From: Azospirillum formosense
Lineage (GTDB): Bacteria; Pseudomonadota; Alphaproteobacteria; Azospirillales; Azospirillaceae
NCBI RefSeq assembly: GCF_040500525.1
Contig: NZ_CP159402.1
Coordinates: forward strand, 1,673,501-1,737,500
Length of the DNA: 64,000 nucleotides
Direction: 5' to 3'
Part shown: positions 26,525 through 35,405 of the stretch, in pieces
Layout: each line of letters opens with the position of its first letter
Position numbering within the stretch: position 1 is the first letter of the stretch
The notes under the pieces: model-generated
What the model was told of the DNA's origin: nothing
The model's input: only the letters and a program-made list of their open reading frames with translations
The model's database searches: none
Position numbers and translations under genes: made by a program

Positions 26525-27592
26525 AGCCTTGTCTTCGCTGGGGAAGTGCCGCCCCTCCCCGAGCTTGTCCTCGATGTAGAGCATGTTGACGAGCACCAGC
26601 ATCACCACCGCGAAGGGCGTGGCCAGAAACATGCCCATCAGCCCGAACAGCACGCCCCCCGCCGCGATGGCCGCGATGGTGATGACCGGGGGCAGGTCCA
26701 CCACCTTCTTCTGCATCAGCGGCATGACGACGTTCCCCTCGACCTGCTGGATCGCCAGGTAGAGCAGAGCCACCCAAAGCGCGTCCTGCGGCGATTGGGC
26801 GAAGCCGATGAGGATCGCCGGGACCGCCGCCAGGAAGGGACCGATCAGCGGCACGAACTCCAGGAGGGCCGCCAGCAGGCCCAGCGCGGGGGCGCTCGGG
26901 ATGCCCAGCAGAAACAGGCCCGCGGTGGTCAGAACGCCGACGATGGCCATGGCCGAAAGTTGCCCGATCAGCCACTTCCACAGCGAATCCCCCATGACGT
27001 CGAGCACCTCCCGCGCCCGCTCATGGCCGCGCGGCGGCACCAGCAGGATGACGCCGCGCTGATAGACGCCGGGCGATGCCGCGAGATAGATGGCCGTGAA
27101 CATCACCACCACCAGATCGCCCAGGAAGAACATCACGCTGGAGGCGACCGTCTGCAACCGGCTCAGCCAGGAGGAGGCGTTCTGCCCCTGCTGCGCGATC
27201 TGGTCGCGCAGGGAGCCGGGAAGCTGCTGGACCGCGCCGGAAATCTGTTGGGAGAGCTGGTCGAACTGGCTCACCACCGACTGGCCCATCAGCACGCCGC
27301 CGCCGATCAGCAGCACCGCCAGAAGCAGCAGAACGACGCCGAGCGCCCAGCCCTGCGGCAGCCCGGTGAAGCGGCGCACCAAGCCGGCGACGCGCTGGAA
27401 CAGGATCGCCAGAAGCACGCCGGCGAAGACCAGCAGCAGCGCGTCCGCCACCTGCCAGGCCAGGAACAGCGTCCCCAGCACGCCGGCGGCGATCAGCATC
27501 TTCCAGGTGAACAGCTTCAGTTCGGTCGCGGTGTTCCGCCCGGCGGTTGCCGGCTCCCCGACCTGCATGGGGGCCTGTCTGGTTGCGTCCAT
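26522..27592 (-). CDS. AI-2E transporter-family (PerM/YdiK-like) membrane protein
   Basis: A 356-residue polytopic membrane protein. Hydrophobic segments cluster at residues ~30-85, ~150-175 and ~205-320. A soluble helical region between them contains FDQLSQQISGAVQQLPGSLRDQI. The family includes exporters such as TqsA and many proteins of unknown substrate, so the name should not be read as a proven role. The ATG at 27592 has GGGAAG upstream. The start agrees with a charged N-terminus before the first helix. Confidence 0.85.
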   Translation of the reverse strand: MDATRQAPMQVGEPATAGRNTATELKLFTWKMLIAAGVLGTLFLAWQVADALLLVFAGVLLAILFQRVAGLVRRFTGLPQGWALGVVLLLLAVLLIGGGVLMGQSVVSQFDQLSQQISGAVQQLPGSLRDQIAQQGQNASSWLSRLQTVASSVMFFLGDLVVVMFTAIYLAASPGVYQRGVILLVPPRGHERAREVLDVMGDSLWKWLIGQLSAMAIVGVLTTAGLFLLGIPSAPALGLLAALLEFVPLIGPFLAAVPAILIGFAQSPQDALWVALLYLAIQQVEGNVVMPLMQKKVVDLPPVITIAAIAAGGVLFGLMGMFLATPFAVVMLVLVNMLYIEDKLGEGRHFPSEDKA

Positions 27593-27778
27593 CGTCTCTT
27601 CCCGCCGTGTTGCCACCGGCATGCCGGTCCGATGGACAAACGCCGCCCGCAGGAAAGTGTTGCACCGTCAGCCGGCTAGCACCTTCGTGCTAATACACTT
27701 ATCCGAATGCGCGCGGACGGTTGGCGCCCCATATCATGTCTGACGCCAAGGAGTCATTCTCGCTGATGTCACCTCAGA

Positions 27779-27808
27779 AGCCCGCCGGAAACGGCGGGCT
27801 CTTTTCTT
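27779..27808 (+). terminator. Strong rho-independent terminator on the plus strand with no plus-strand gene before it
   Basis: AGCCCGCCG (27779-27787), a GAAA tetraloop and CGGCGGGCT (27792-27800) are followed by CTTTTCTT. The T-run is on the plus strand, yet the flanking genes read the other way. It may end an unannotated small plus-strand transcript from the 27600-27780 gap. It could also act, less well, on the minus strand. Confidence 0.7.
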
Positions 27809-27818
27809 GCGGGGATTC

Positions 27819-29216
27819 TCAACCGGCGTCCGGCGGGAAGACGATGCCGACCTTCAGGCCCGGCTCGTTGTCCTCCAGCCGCAGCGACGCGTCGTGCAGC
27901 CGCGCCACCGCCTCCACGAGGCTGAGGCCCAGCCCGTTCCCCGGCGAGGCCCGCGCGGCGTCCAGCCGGACGAAGCGCTCCAGCACCTTCTCCCGCATCT
28001 CCGGCGGGATGCCGGGGCCGTTGTCGGCCACGGTGACGCGGGCGGACTGGCCCGGCCCGGCGCCCTCCAGCAGCAGGGCGATGCGCCCGCCCTCCGGCGT
28101 GTACTTGATGGCGTTGTCGAGCAGGTTCGACACCGCCTGGGCCAGCAGCTGCTCGTTGCCGCGCACGGTCGGCTCCGCCCGGATGTCGGTGACCAGGGAC
28201 AGGCCCTTCTCCTCCGCCACCGGCTCGTAGAGGTCCGCGGCCAGCCGGACCACGTCGGCCAGCCGCACCGGTTCCAGCGCCTTGCGGTTGGCGCCGGATT
28301 CGGCCTCGGCGATGGACAGCAGCGCGGTGAAGGTGGCGAGCAGCCGGTCGGCTTCCAGGATGGTGTCCTGCAGCACGGCGCGGTAGACCTCCGGGTCGTC
28401 GGTCTCGCGGATCAGCGCCAGTTCGACGCGGGCGCGCAGGCGCGACAGCGGCGTGCGCAGATCGTGGGCCACGCTCTCGGTCACCTGCCGCATGCCGGTC
28501 ATCAGACGCTCGATCTGGTCCAGCATGGCGTTCAGGTTGCCGGCCAGCCGGTCGATCTCGTCGCCGCCGCCGCCGCGCGGGACGCGGCCCGACAGGTCGC
28601 CGGCCATGATGCGGTGGGTGGTGCGGTTGATCGCCTCGATCCGGTGCATGGCGCCGCGCGCCAGCAGCAGCCCGCCGCCCAGCCCCAGCACCACCGTCAC
28701 CAGGAAGACCCAGCGCAGCGACACGACCATGCGCCCGCGGAGCTGGTCCAGCTCGCTCATGTCGCGGCCCACCAGCAGCCGGAACTGGCCGGGCAGGATG
28801 AAGCTGACCGCCATCGCGGTGGAAGGCCGGTTGTTCACACCGCCATAGTCGGAAATCTTGAAATGGGTCCAGCCGCCCGGTCCCGCCGTGGCGTCGGGCC
28901 AGCCCGACAGGTTGCCGGCCAGAATGACGCCGCCGGGCGTGGTCAGCAGATAGATGGAGTTGGTGTGCGAATAGCCGCTGCGCTCGCGCACGGAGTCGAC
29001 CAGCCCGCGCAGGCCGGCGCTGCGGTACTGGTCCTGAAGCCCGGCGACCTCCAGCGCGATGGTGGCGCCGATCTCCTCCTCCAGGAAGCCCGCGGTGGAG
29101 CGGTAGACGACCCCCAGGATCACCCCGACCGAAATGATGAACAGGCCCAGATACAGCAGGGCCAGCCGGAACGGCGTCGTGCGCAGAAGGCGCAGGGTGG
29201 GAATGGCGGCCTTCAC
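27819..29216 (-). CDS. Membrane sensor histidine kinase
   Basis: A 465-residue kinase of the OmpR-partner type. The first helix is at ~18-38, a periplasmic sensor region of about 130 residues follows, and the second helix is at ~168-187. HAMP comes next. HisKA has His251 in ESVAHDLRTPLSRLRARVE. The ATPase domain has NLLDNAIKYTP, DNGPGIPPEM and GNGLGLSLVEAVA. The GTG start at 29216 is 59 bp after the response regulator stop. It is the likely cognate kinase of that regulator and lies in the same direction as degP, which suggests envelope-stress sensing. Confidence 0.92.
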   Translation of the reverse strand: MKAAIPTLRLLRTTPFRLALLYLGLFIISVGVILGVVYRSTAGFLEEEIGATIALEVAGLQDQYRSAGLRGLVDSVRERSGYSHTNSIYLLTTPGGVILAGNLSGWPDATAGPGGWTHFKISDYGGVNNRPSTAMAVSFILPGQFRLLVGRDMSELDQLRGRMVVSLRWVFLVTVVLGLGGGLLLARGAMHRIEAINRTTHRIMAGDLSGRVPRGGGGDEIDRLAGNLNAMLDQIERLMTGMRQVTESVAHDLRTPLSRLRARVELALIRETDDPEVYRAVLQDTILEADRLLATFTALLSIAEAESGANRKALEPVRLADVVRLAADLYEPVAEEKGLSLVTDIRAEPTVRGNEQLLAQAVSNLLDNAIKYTPEGGRIALLLEGAGPGQSARVTVADNGPGIPPEMREKVLERFVRLDAARASPGNGLGLSLVEAVARLHDASLRLEDNEPGLKVGIVFPPDAG

Positions 29217-29250
29217 GCGCCCCGGCCCGCCACTGCGGCCGCCGCCATCA

Positions 29251-29288
29251 TTGCGGCACCATCATCGCGGCGCCGTCATTGCGGCGCC
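29251..29288. repeat. 14-bp tandem repeat between regulator and kinase genes
   Basis: TTGCGGCACCATCA (29251-29264), TCGCGGCGCCGTCA (29265-29278) and a partial TTGCGGCGCC (29279-29288) are in tandem. The last units overlap the stop codon of the response regulator. It looks like slippage in the spacer rather than a regulator site. Confidence 0.55.
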
Positions 29289-29953
29289 CGCAGGCTGTAG
29301 CCGGCGCCGCGCACCGTGTGGATCAGCGGCGTCGGGAAATCCTTGTCGATCTTCTGGCGCAGGCGGGCGATGTGCACGTCGATGACGTTGGTCTGCGGAT
29401 CGAAGTGATAGTCCCACACATTCTCCAGCATCATGGTGCGCGTCACCACGCTGCCGGCGTTGCGCATCAGATACTCCAGCAGGGCGAATTCCCGCGGCAG
29501 CAGGTCGATGGACTTGCCGGCCCGCCGGACGGTGCGCGACAGCAGGTCCAGCTCCAGGTCGGCGACCACCAGACGGGTCTGCGGCTGGGCGGCGCTGCGG
29601 CGGCGCACCAGCACCTCGATCCGGGCAAGCAGCTCGGAGAAGGCGAAGGGCTTGGTCAGGTAGTCGTCGCCGCCGGCCTTGAGCCCCTTCACCCGGTCGT
29701 CGACGCTTCCGAGCGCGGAGAGGAACAGCACCGGCGTGTCGTTGCCGGTGGCGCGCAGGATCTCGACCAGCGACAGCCCGTCGCGGCCCGGCAGCATGCG
29801 GTCCACGATCATGACGTCGTAATGCTCGGAGCCGGCCAGGAACAGCCCCTCCTTGCCGTCGTTGGCGGCGTCCACGACATGCCCGGCCTCCTTCAGCCCC
29901 TTGGCCAGATAGGAGGCGGCTTGCTGGTCGTCTTCGATGACGAGGACTTTCAT
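29276..29953 (-). CDS. OmpR/PhoB-family response regulator
   Basis: A 225-residue transcription regulator. The receiver domain has the acidic pair in VLVIEDDQ, phospho-acceptor Asp51 in VMIVDRMLPGRDG and the conserved lysine in YLTKPFAF. A winged-helix DNA-binding domain follows (LLPREFALLEYLMRNAG, DVHIARLRQKID, IHTVRGAGYSLR). The ATG at 29953 gives the usual MKVLVIEDD start; an ATG 6 nt further upstream is also in frame. It sits between degP upstream and its kinase downstream, all on the minus strand. Confidence 0.93.
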   Translation of the reverse strand: MKVLVIEDDQQAASYLAKGLKEAGHVVDAANDGKEGLFLAGSEHYDVMIVDRMLPGRDGLSLVEILRATGNDTPVLFLSALGSVDDRVKGLKAGGDDYLTKPFAFSELLARIEVLVRRRSAAQPQTRLVVADLELDLLSRTVRRAGKSIDLLPREFALLEYLMRNAGSVVTRTMMLENVWDYHFDPQTNVIDVHIARLRQKIDKDFPTPLIHTVRGAGYSLRAPQ

Positions 29954-30039
29954 GAGCATGAGTCTACCGCATCCTTCCGCGAGTCCAAAGGTGAATGCCC
30001 TCGCCCCTCCGGGGAGGGGAAAGGGCCAAACGACAGGAA

Positions 30040-30089
30040 GGTGGAGGACATCCGCGCGGCGGGGGCGCGCACCACGGACATCCTCCACC
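30040..30089 (-). terminator. Inverted repeat between degP and the regulator gene
   Basis: GGTGGAGGA (30040-30048) pairs with TCCTCCACC (30081-30089) around a GC-rich loop with its own short stems. A second hairpin, CCCCTCCGGGGAGGGG, lies nearby at about 30005-30020. There is no T-run. It may reduce read-through from degP into the two-component genes. Confidence 0.45.
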
Positions 30090-30146
30090 CCATCACACCG
30101 GCCCCCGATCATCTGAGGGACAGAGGATCGCCGGTGTGTTCCGGCG

Positions 30147-31706
30147 TCACGCTTTGCCGAGCTTCAGCGGGACGAAGCTCTCGTTGCCGCCGCGGTTGAC
30201 GAGCAGCAGGACCGCCTTGCGGCCATCCTTCTCGGCCTCGTGCAGGCTCTTGGTCACCTCCGCGGGGGAGGTCACGGCGTGGTCGCCGACCTTGACGATC
30301 ACGTCGCCCGGACGGACGGGCAGATCACCGGCCTGCGGCGACACCGCGGTGACGATCACGCCCTTGACGCCCTCGCCCAGGCCGAGACGGCTGCGGGCCG
30401 CACCGTCCAGCGGGGCCAGCTTCAGCCCCTTGACGGTCTCCACCGCGCTCTCGGCGGCGGGGCCGGCCCCCTCCGCGGCGGCCATGCGCTGCTCGGCGGG
30501 CAGCGGCGCGATGTGGGCGGTCAGGGTCGTCTCCTTGCCCTTGCGGACCACGGTCATGTCCACCGTGTCGCCGGCCTTGGTGTCGGCCACCCGGCGGGTC
30601 AGGTCGCGCAGCGTGTTCACCGGCTTGCCGCCATAGGCCAGGATCACGTCGCCCTGGCGCACGCCGGCCTTGGCGGCGGGGCTGTCCGGGGTCACCTCGG
30701 CGACCAGGGCGCCCTTGGTCTGGGACAGGCCGACCGACTCGGCGATCTCCGGCGAGATCTCCTGGATCTTCACGCCCAGCCAGCCGCGCTCGACGTGGCC
30801 GTTCTCCTTCAACTGGGCGACGACCTGCTTGGCGATGTTGGACGGGATGGCGAAGCCGATGCCGACCGAGCCGCCGTTGGGCGAGTAGATCGCGGTGTTG
30901 ATGCCGATCACCCGGCCGTCCAGGGTGAAGGTCGGGCCGCCCGAATTGCCGCGGTTGATGGCGGCGTCAAGCTGGAGATAGTCGTCGTAGGGGCCGCTGT
31001 GGATGTCGCGGCCGCGGGCCGAGATGATGCCCTTGGTCACCGTTCCGCCCAGCCCGAAGGGGTTGCCGACGGCCATCACCCAGTCGCCGACGCGGGCGGC
31101 GTCGCTGTCGCCCCAGTCCAGAGCGGGCAGCGCCTTGTCGGACTTCACCTTCAGCAGCGCGATGTCGGTCTTGGCGTCGCGCCCGACCAGCGTGGCGGGC
31201 AACTCCGTCCCGTCCTGGAGCGTGACCTTGATCTCGTCGGCGCCGTCGATGACGTGGTTGTTGGTCACCACATAGCCGGCCGCGTCGATGATGAAGCCGG
31301 AGCCGAGCGAGCCGACCTTGCCGCGCGGCTGGCCCTCGGACTCGTCGTCCGAGCCGCCGCCCGGTCCGCCGTTCTGGCCGAACTGGTCCTGGAACTGGCG
31401 GAAGAACTCCTCGAAGGGCGATCCCGGCGGGAAGCCCGGCATGCGCGGGTTGCCGCGCTCGGCCTTGGCCTGCTGGGTGGTCGACACGTTCACCACGGCG
31501 GGCGACACCTTGGCGGCGAGATCGGCGAAGCTGCCCGGCGCGTTCTGCGCAAGGACGCTTTCGGCGGACGCGGTGGACGCGGCGGTGGCGTGGTTGGCGA
31601 TCAGGAACGGACCGGTCAGCACCGTGGTGCCGAGGAGGACGGCGGCGATGGTACGCCGCACCCGGCTCGACCGCGGGGCGCGTTCGGCGTTGGCGGGGGT
31701 GGACAT
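30147..31706 (-). CDS. degP: DegP/HtrA-type periplasmic serine protease
   Basis: DegP-type proteases act in the periplasm as protease and chaperone for misfolded envelope proteins. The 519-residue protein has an Arg-rich N-region and a signal helix (IAAVLLGTTVLTGPFLIANHATA). The trypsin-like domain carries His151 (VVTNNHVID), Asp181 (AKTDIALLK) and Ser255 (NRGNSGGP). Two PDZ domains follow at ~290-380 and ~410-510. A Gly-Pro-rich Q-linker (EEFFRQFQDQFGQNGGPGGG) lies in the LA loop. The ATG at 31706 has GGAGAG upstream. The downstream response regulator and kinase probably respond to similar stress. Confidence 0.95.
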   Translation of the reverse strand: MSTPANAERAPRSSRVRRTIAAVLLGTTVLTGPFLIANHATAASTASAESVLAQNAPGSFADLAAKVSPAVVNVSTTQQAKAERGNPRMPGFPPGSPFEEFFRQFQDQFGQNGGPGGGSDDESEGQPRGKVGSLGSGFIIDAAGYVVTNNHVIDGADEIKVTLQDGTELPATLVGRDAKTDIALLKVKSDKALPALDWGDSDAARVGDWVMAVGNPFGLGGTVTKGIISARGRDIHSGPYDDYLQLDAAINRGNSGGPTFTLDGRVIGINTAIYSPNGGSVGIGFAIPSNIAKQVVAQLKENGHVERGWLGVKIQEISPEIAESVGLSQTKGALVAEVTPDSPAAKAGVRQGDVILAYGGKPVNTLRDLTRRVADTKAGDTVDMTVVRKGKETTLTAHIAPLPAEQRMAAAEGAGPAAESAVETVKGLKLAPLDGAARSRLGLGEGVKGVIVTAVSPQAGDLPVRPGDVIVKVGDHAVTSPAEVTKSLHEAEKDGRKAVLLLVNRGGNESFVPLKLGKA

Positions 31707-31826
31707 CGGTTGCTCTCCGTGACTGGCATGCGTTGTTCGTTGCCCACAAAGTAGCGGGCACCGAGTCACGGGGGGCTTGCAGGCGGATTAAAAGTTTTTC
31801 AGGGAGGGAATATAACTGCGCGCCGC

Positions 31827-32399
31827 CTACAGGGCCGATCCGGCCATGCGCAGACGGATGTTGGCGGCCTGCTGGCGGACGCGGTCGAGGTGCGGGTTGA
31901 TCGCCAGCGCCGCGTCGAAGGCGCGCAGGGCGCCCGCCGGCTGGTCGATGGCGAGGTAGACGAGGCCCAGTCCGGCCAGCGCCCCGAAATGCCGCGGCTC
32001 CAGCGCCAGCACCCGGCGGATGTCGCGCACCGCGGCGTCGTAATCGCCCAGCATGTATTCGGCGTTGGCCCGCTTGTTCCAACCCTCGGCGTAGGCCGGA
32101 TCGGCGGCGACCACCTGATCGAAGGCGGCCAGCGCGTCGCCGTAGCGGTCGGCGTTCAGGCTCTGCACGCCATGATGCATCAGCACGATGAGATCGTCGT
32201 TGGGATGCTCCAGCCAGACGTCCCAGATGCGGTCCTCGACCGCCTCCGCCGCGACCGCGTCGCCGGCGGTCTGCAGATCCTGGAACAAGCCACCGAGTCG
32301 CGCATCCTCCTGCCCTGCCCAGGCCCGCGAACCGGGGCCGGAAGCGCCGAGGAGCAGAAGGGCCAGGAAGGCCACGGGCAAGAAGATTCGCTGGGTCAT
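31827..32399 (-). CDS. Exported TPR-repeat protein
   Basis: A 190-residue protein with a signal peptide (IFLPVAFLALLLLGASGPGSRAWA) and then three tetratricopeptide units in tandem, such as YGDALAAFDQVVAADPAYAEGWNKRAN and YDAAVRDIRRVLALEPRHFGALAGLGLV. TPR units mediate protein-protein contact, here probably in the periplasm. The ATG at 32399 is placed directly before the signal peptide; the longer open frame adds nothing recognisable. It stands between degP and fusA on the same strand. Confidence 0.85.
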   Translation of the reverse strand: MTQRIFLPVAFLALLLLGASGPGSRAWAGQEDARLGGLFQDLQTAGDAVAAEAVEDRIWDVWLEHPNDDLIVLMHHGVQSLNADRYGDALAAFDQVVAADPAYAEGWNKRANAEYMLGDYDAAVRDIRRVLALEPRHFGALAGLGLVYLAIDQPAGALRAFDAALAINPHLDRVRQQAANIRLRMAGSAL

Positions 32400-32510
32400 T
32401 CCCAAAAACTGGGATGCGTCACTTGCCAGCAACACTGATCCGAAAGTGGTATCGCCGCAAGAAGAATCCCCCATCCCGCCGGGGTGGTCCCGGCAAAGTT
32501 CCCGCCGGAC

Positions 32511-32545
32511 AAAGAAAAAGGGCCGGCGAATCGCTTCGCCGGCCC
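32511..32545 (-). terminator. Terminator of fusA
   Basis: Read on the minus strand, GGGCCGGCGAA (from 32545) pairs with TTCGCCGGCCC (to 32520) around a four-base loop, followed by CTTTTTCTTT. The 11-bp stem with a T-run is a classic rho-independent terminator 27 bp after the fusA stop. Confidence 0.88.
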
Positions 32546-32571
32546 CTTCCCCTGACAGCGTCAGCCCGTTA

Positions 32572-34716
32572 TCAGGCGGCCTTGTTGCTGCGGCCCGCCA
32601 CGATCTCGTCGGTGACGTTGCGCGGCACCGGCTCGTAGTGGCTGAACTCCATCGAGTAGGACGCGCGACCCGAGGTCATGCCGCGGAGCTGGCCGATGTA
32701 GCCGAACATCTCGTTCAGCGGCACGTGGGCCTCGACCGCGATGTTGGTGCCACGCTCGAGCTGGCCCAGCACCGTGCCGCGACGGCGGTTCACGTCGCCG
32801 ATGACGTCGCCCAGGTAATCGTCCGGGGTGACGACCTCGACCTTCATGACCGGCTCGAGCAGGATCGGACCGGCCTGCTTGAGGGCCTCACGGAAGCAGG
32901 CCTTGGCGGCGATTTCGAACGTCAGGGCGTTCGAGTCGACGTCGTGGTACTTGCCGTCCACCAGGCGGGCGCGGAAGTCCACAGTCGGATAGGAGGCGAG
33001 CACGCCCTCTTCCTTCTGCATTTCCAGGCCCTTCGCGACCGACGGGACGTATTCGCGCGGCACCGTGCCACCGACCGTCTCGTCCTTGAACACGAAGCCC
33101 TCGCCACGCTCCAGCGGCTCGAAGACGATCTTGACTTCGGCGAACTGGCCCGAACCGCCGGTCTGCTTCTTGTGGGTGTAGGTGTACTCGACCGGCTTGG
33201 TGATCGTCTCGCGGTAGGCGACCTGGGGCTTGCCCATGTTGCCTTCCACGCCGAACTCCGTGCGCAGACGGTCCAGCGTCACTTCCAGGTGCAGCTCGCC
33301 CATGCCGCGCAGGATGGTCTGGCCGGTTTCACGATCGGTCTCCAGACGCAGCGACGGGTCCGCGCGAACCATCTTGCCCAGCGCGATGGAGAACTTCTCC
33401 TGCTCGCCCTTGGTCTTCGGCTCGACCGACACGCTGATGACGGGGTCGGGGAAGCGCATGCGCTCCAGGATCACCGGCGCCGAGGCGTCGCAGAGCGTGT
33501 CACCGGTGTCCGTCTCCTGCAGGGAGACGAGCGCGATGATGTCGCCGGCGCGGGCTTCCTCGATCGGGTTGGCCTGGGCGGCGAACATCTCGACCATGCG
33601 GCCGATCTTCTCGCGCTTGCCGCGGGTGGTGTTCAGGACCGACATGCCCTTGGTCAGCACGCCCGAATAGACGCGGACGAAGGTCAGCGAGCCGTAGGTG
33701 TCGTTGATCACCTTGAAGGCCAGCGCGGCGAAGGGCGCATCGTCGGAGCTGAGACGCTCGCCGTTCGGGTTGCCGTCCTCGTCCACCGTCTTGATGGCCT
33801 CGACGTCGGTCGGGGCCGGCAGCAGGTCGACGACCGCGTCCAGAACCTGGCAGACGCCCTTGTTCTTGTACGACGAGCCGCAGAGGACCGGGGTGAAGGT
33901 GCTGGTGATGGTGCCCTTGCGCAGGCAGGCGCGCAGCACCTCGGCCGACGGCTCCTCGCCCGACTCCAGGTAGGCTTCCATCGCCGCGTCGTCCATCTCG
34001 AGCGCGGTGTCGACCAGCTCGGCGCGCAGGGCCGGGATGCTGGCGATGTTGTCGAGGTCTTCCTTGACGGTCAGGTTGAGCTTGCTGGCGAGATCGTCGG
34101 TGATCTCCCAGACTTCCCACTTGGCGTCCTTGTCGTCCGAGAACCAGACATACGCCTTCATCTCGATCAGGTCGACCATGCCGCGGAAGTTGTCTTCCGA
34201 ACCCAGCGGAACCTGGATGCAGACCGGGCGGGCGTTCAGGCGGCTCTTGATCATGCCGACGCAACGCTGGAAGTTCGCACCCGAACGATCCATCTTGTTG
34301 ACGTAGCAGATGCGCGGAACGTTGTAGTTGTCCGCGAGGCGCCAGTTGGTCTCGGACTGCGGCTCAACGCCGGCCACGCCGTCGAACACGACGACCGCGC
34401 CGTCGAGCACGCGGAGCGAGCGGTTCACCTCGATGGTGAAGTCCACGTGGCCCGGGGTGTCGATGACGTTGATCTTCTTGTTGCGCCAGAAGGCCGAGAC
34501 GGCAGCCGACTGAATCGTGATGCCGCGCTTCTGCTCCTGCTCCATGTAGTCGGTCGTGGTCGAGGACTTCAGGTCCTTCGTCTCGTGCACGTCGATGATC
34601 GTGTGCTTACGACCGGTGTAGTAGAGGATGCGCTCGGTGGTCGTCGTCTTGCCGGCATCGACGTGGGCGATGATGCCGATGTTCCGGATGTCAGAAAGAG
34701 GCGTTTGGCGCGGCAT
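32572..34716 (-). CDS. fusA: Elongation factor G, stand-alone divergent copy
   Basis: EF-G is the GTPase that translocates tRNA and mRNA on the ribosome. All GTP-binding motifs are present: [12 protein letters not shown] (G1), RGITIQSAA (G2 region), DTPGHVDF (G3) and NKMDRSG (G4). The 714-residue length covers domains I-V. It differs from the usual str-operon EF-G in the switch I region ([34 protein letters not shown] rather than the common GEVH-type segment with ITITSAAT). It also stands alone, with no rpsL, rpsG or tuf beside it. It is therefore probably a second EF-G or a distinct lineage copy. The ATG at 34716 begins [16 protein letters not shown]. Confidence 0.93.
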   Translation of the reverse strand: MPRQTPLSDIRNIGIIAHVDAGKTTTTERILYYTGRKHTIIDVHETKDLKSSTTTDYMEQEQKRGITIQSAAVSAFWRNKKINVIDTPGHVDFTIEVNRSLRVLDGAVVVFDGVAGVEPQSETNWRLADNYNVPRICYVNKMDRSGANFQRCVGMIKSRLNARPVCIQVPLGSEDNFRGMVDLIEMKAYVWFSDDKDAKWEVWEITDDLASKLNLTVKEDLDNIASIPALRAELVDTALEMDDAAMEAYLESGEEPSAEVLRACLRKGTITSTFTPVLCGSSYKNKGVCQVLDAVVDLLPAPTDVEAIKTVDEDGNPNGERLSSDDAPFAALAFKVINDTYGSLTFVRVYSGVLTKGMSVLNTTRGKREKIGRMVEMFAAQANPIEEARAGDIIALVSLQETDTGDTLCDASAPVILERMRFPDPVISVSVEPKTKGEQEKFSIALGKMVRADPSLRLETDRETGQTILRGMGELHLEVTLDRLRTEFGVEGNMGKPQVAYRETITKPVEYTYTHKKQTGGSGQFAEVKIVFEPLERGEGFVFKDETVGGTVPREYVPSVAKGLEMQKEEGVLASYPTVDFRARLVDGKYHDVDSNALTFEIAAKACFREALKQAGPILLEPVMKVEVVTPDDYLGDVIGDVNRRRGTVLGQLERGTNIAVEAHVPLNEMFGYIGQLRGMTSGRASYSMEFSHYEPVPRNVTDEIVAGRSNKAA

Positions 34717-34833
34717 GTTGCGAATCCATTACTGTAACGCAGCTATCGAAGCGCAACGACGGTCGTCCGCTCCGGCGGCAGAGGTTGGTCGGGGTTTTAC
34801 GGATGATCTGTTAAGGCGTGATTAACGTTCTGT

Positions 34834-34865
34834 AAATCCGGAAGGTCAAGCCTTCCGGATTTTTT
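34834..34865. terminator. Hairpin with T-run between ridA and fusA
   Basis: AAATCCGGAAGG (34834-34845) and CCTTCCGGATTT (34851-34862) form a perfect 12-bp stem with a TCAAG loop, then TTT on the plus strand. On the minus strand it lies 80 bp after the ridA stop and ends in ATTTAC, so it most likely terminates ridA before the fusA promoter. Confidence 0.75.
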
Positions 34866-34945
34866 CGAAGCACGCGGCCCTCACAGTCTGGTGGGCCACG
34901 CCGGCAAACCCCAACCGAGGGAGCCGGGTCGCCCCGTCACGCAGC

Positions 34946-35293
34946 TTATTTGGCCGCGGTCACCTGAATTTCAACGAGATACTCCGGCGCGGCGAGCTTC
35001 GCTTCCACGGTGGCGCGGGCGGGCGGGTTGGCCGTGTCGACCCAGGCTTCCCAAGCCTTGTTCATCGCGCCGAAGCCAGCCATGTCCGTCAGATAGATGG
35101 TGGCGGACAGCAGCTTGCTCTTGTCGGAGCCGCCCTCGGCCAGCAGGGCGTCGATCTGGCCCAGGATCTGGCGGGTCTGCGTCTCCACGTCCGGAGTCGG
35201 ATCGTTGGCCACCTGGCCGGCCAGATAGACCGTGTCCTTGTGGATGACCATCTGGCTCATGCGCGGTCCGGAATGGAAGCGCTGGATCGACAT
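34946..35293 (-). CDS. RidA/YjgF-family protein
   Basis: A 115-residue protein of the RidA family, whose members hydrolyse reactive enamine and imine intermediates from PLP enzymes. The active-site arginine is present as Arg93 in NPPARATVEAKL. DTVYLAGQVA and KLLSATIYLTDMAGFGAMNKAWEAWV are typical. It lacks some residues of canonical RidA, so the substrate may differ. The ATG at 35293 starts MSIQRFHSGPRMSQMVIH. It stands alone between two terminator-like regions. Confidence 0.9.
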   Translation of the reverse strand: MSIQRFHSGPRMSQMVIHKDTVYLAGQVANDPTPDVETQTRQILGQIDALLAEGGSDKSKLLSATIYLTDMAGFGAMNKAWEAWVDTANPPARATVEAKLAAPEYLVEIQVTAAK

Positions 35294-35405
35294 CGGTACG
35301 GCTCCGGTTACGGGGTCTTGAACGCGCGTACGTCTATGCGATTCACGCCCAAGGGCCTAGCAAAAAATGAGGCGCCACCGCTCAAAGCTGCCCCGCGCCC
35401 GTGCA

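Noticed and set aside
32188..34737. 849-residue plus-strand frame across fusA
   Set aside because: It is an antisense shadow of EF-G, which has every expected motif on the other strand.
34834..34865. Attenuator or leader control of fusA
   Set aside because: The hairpin lies upstream of the likely promoter area and fits better as the end of the ridA transcript. No leader peptide was found.
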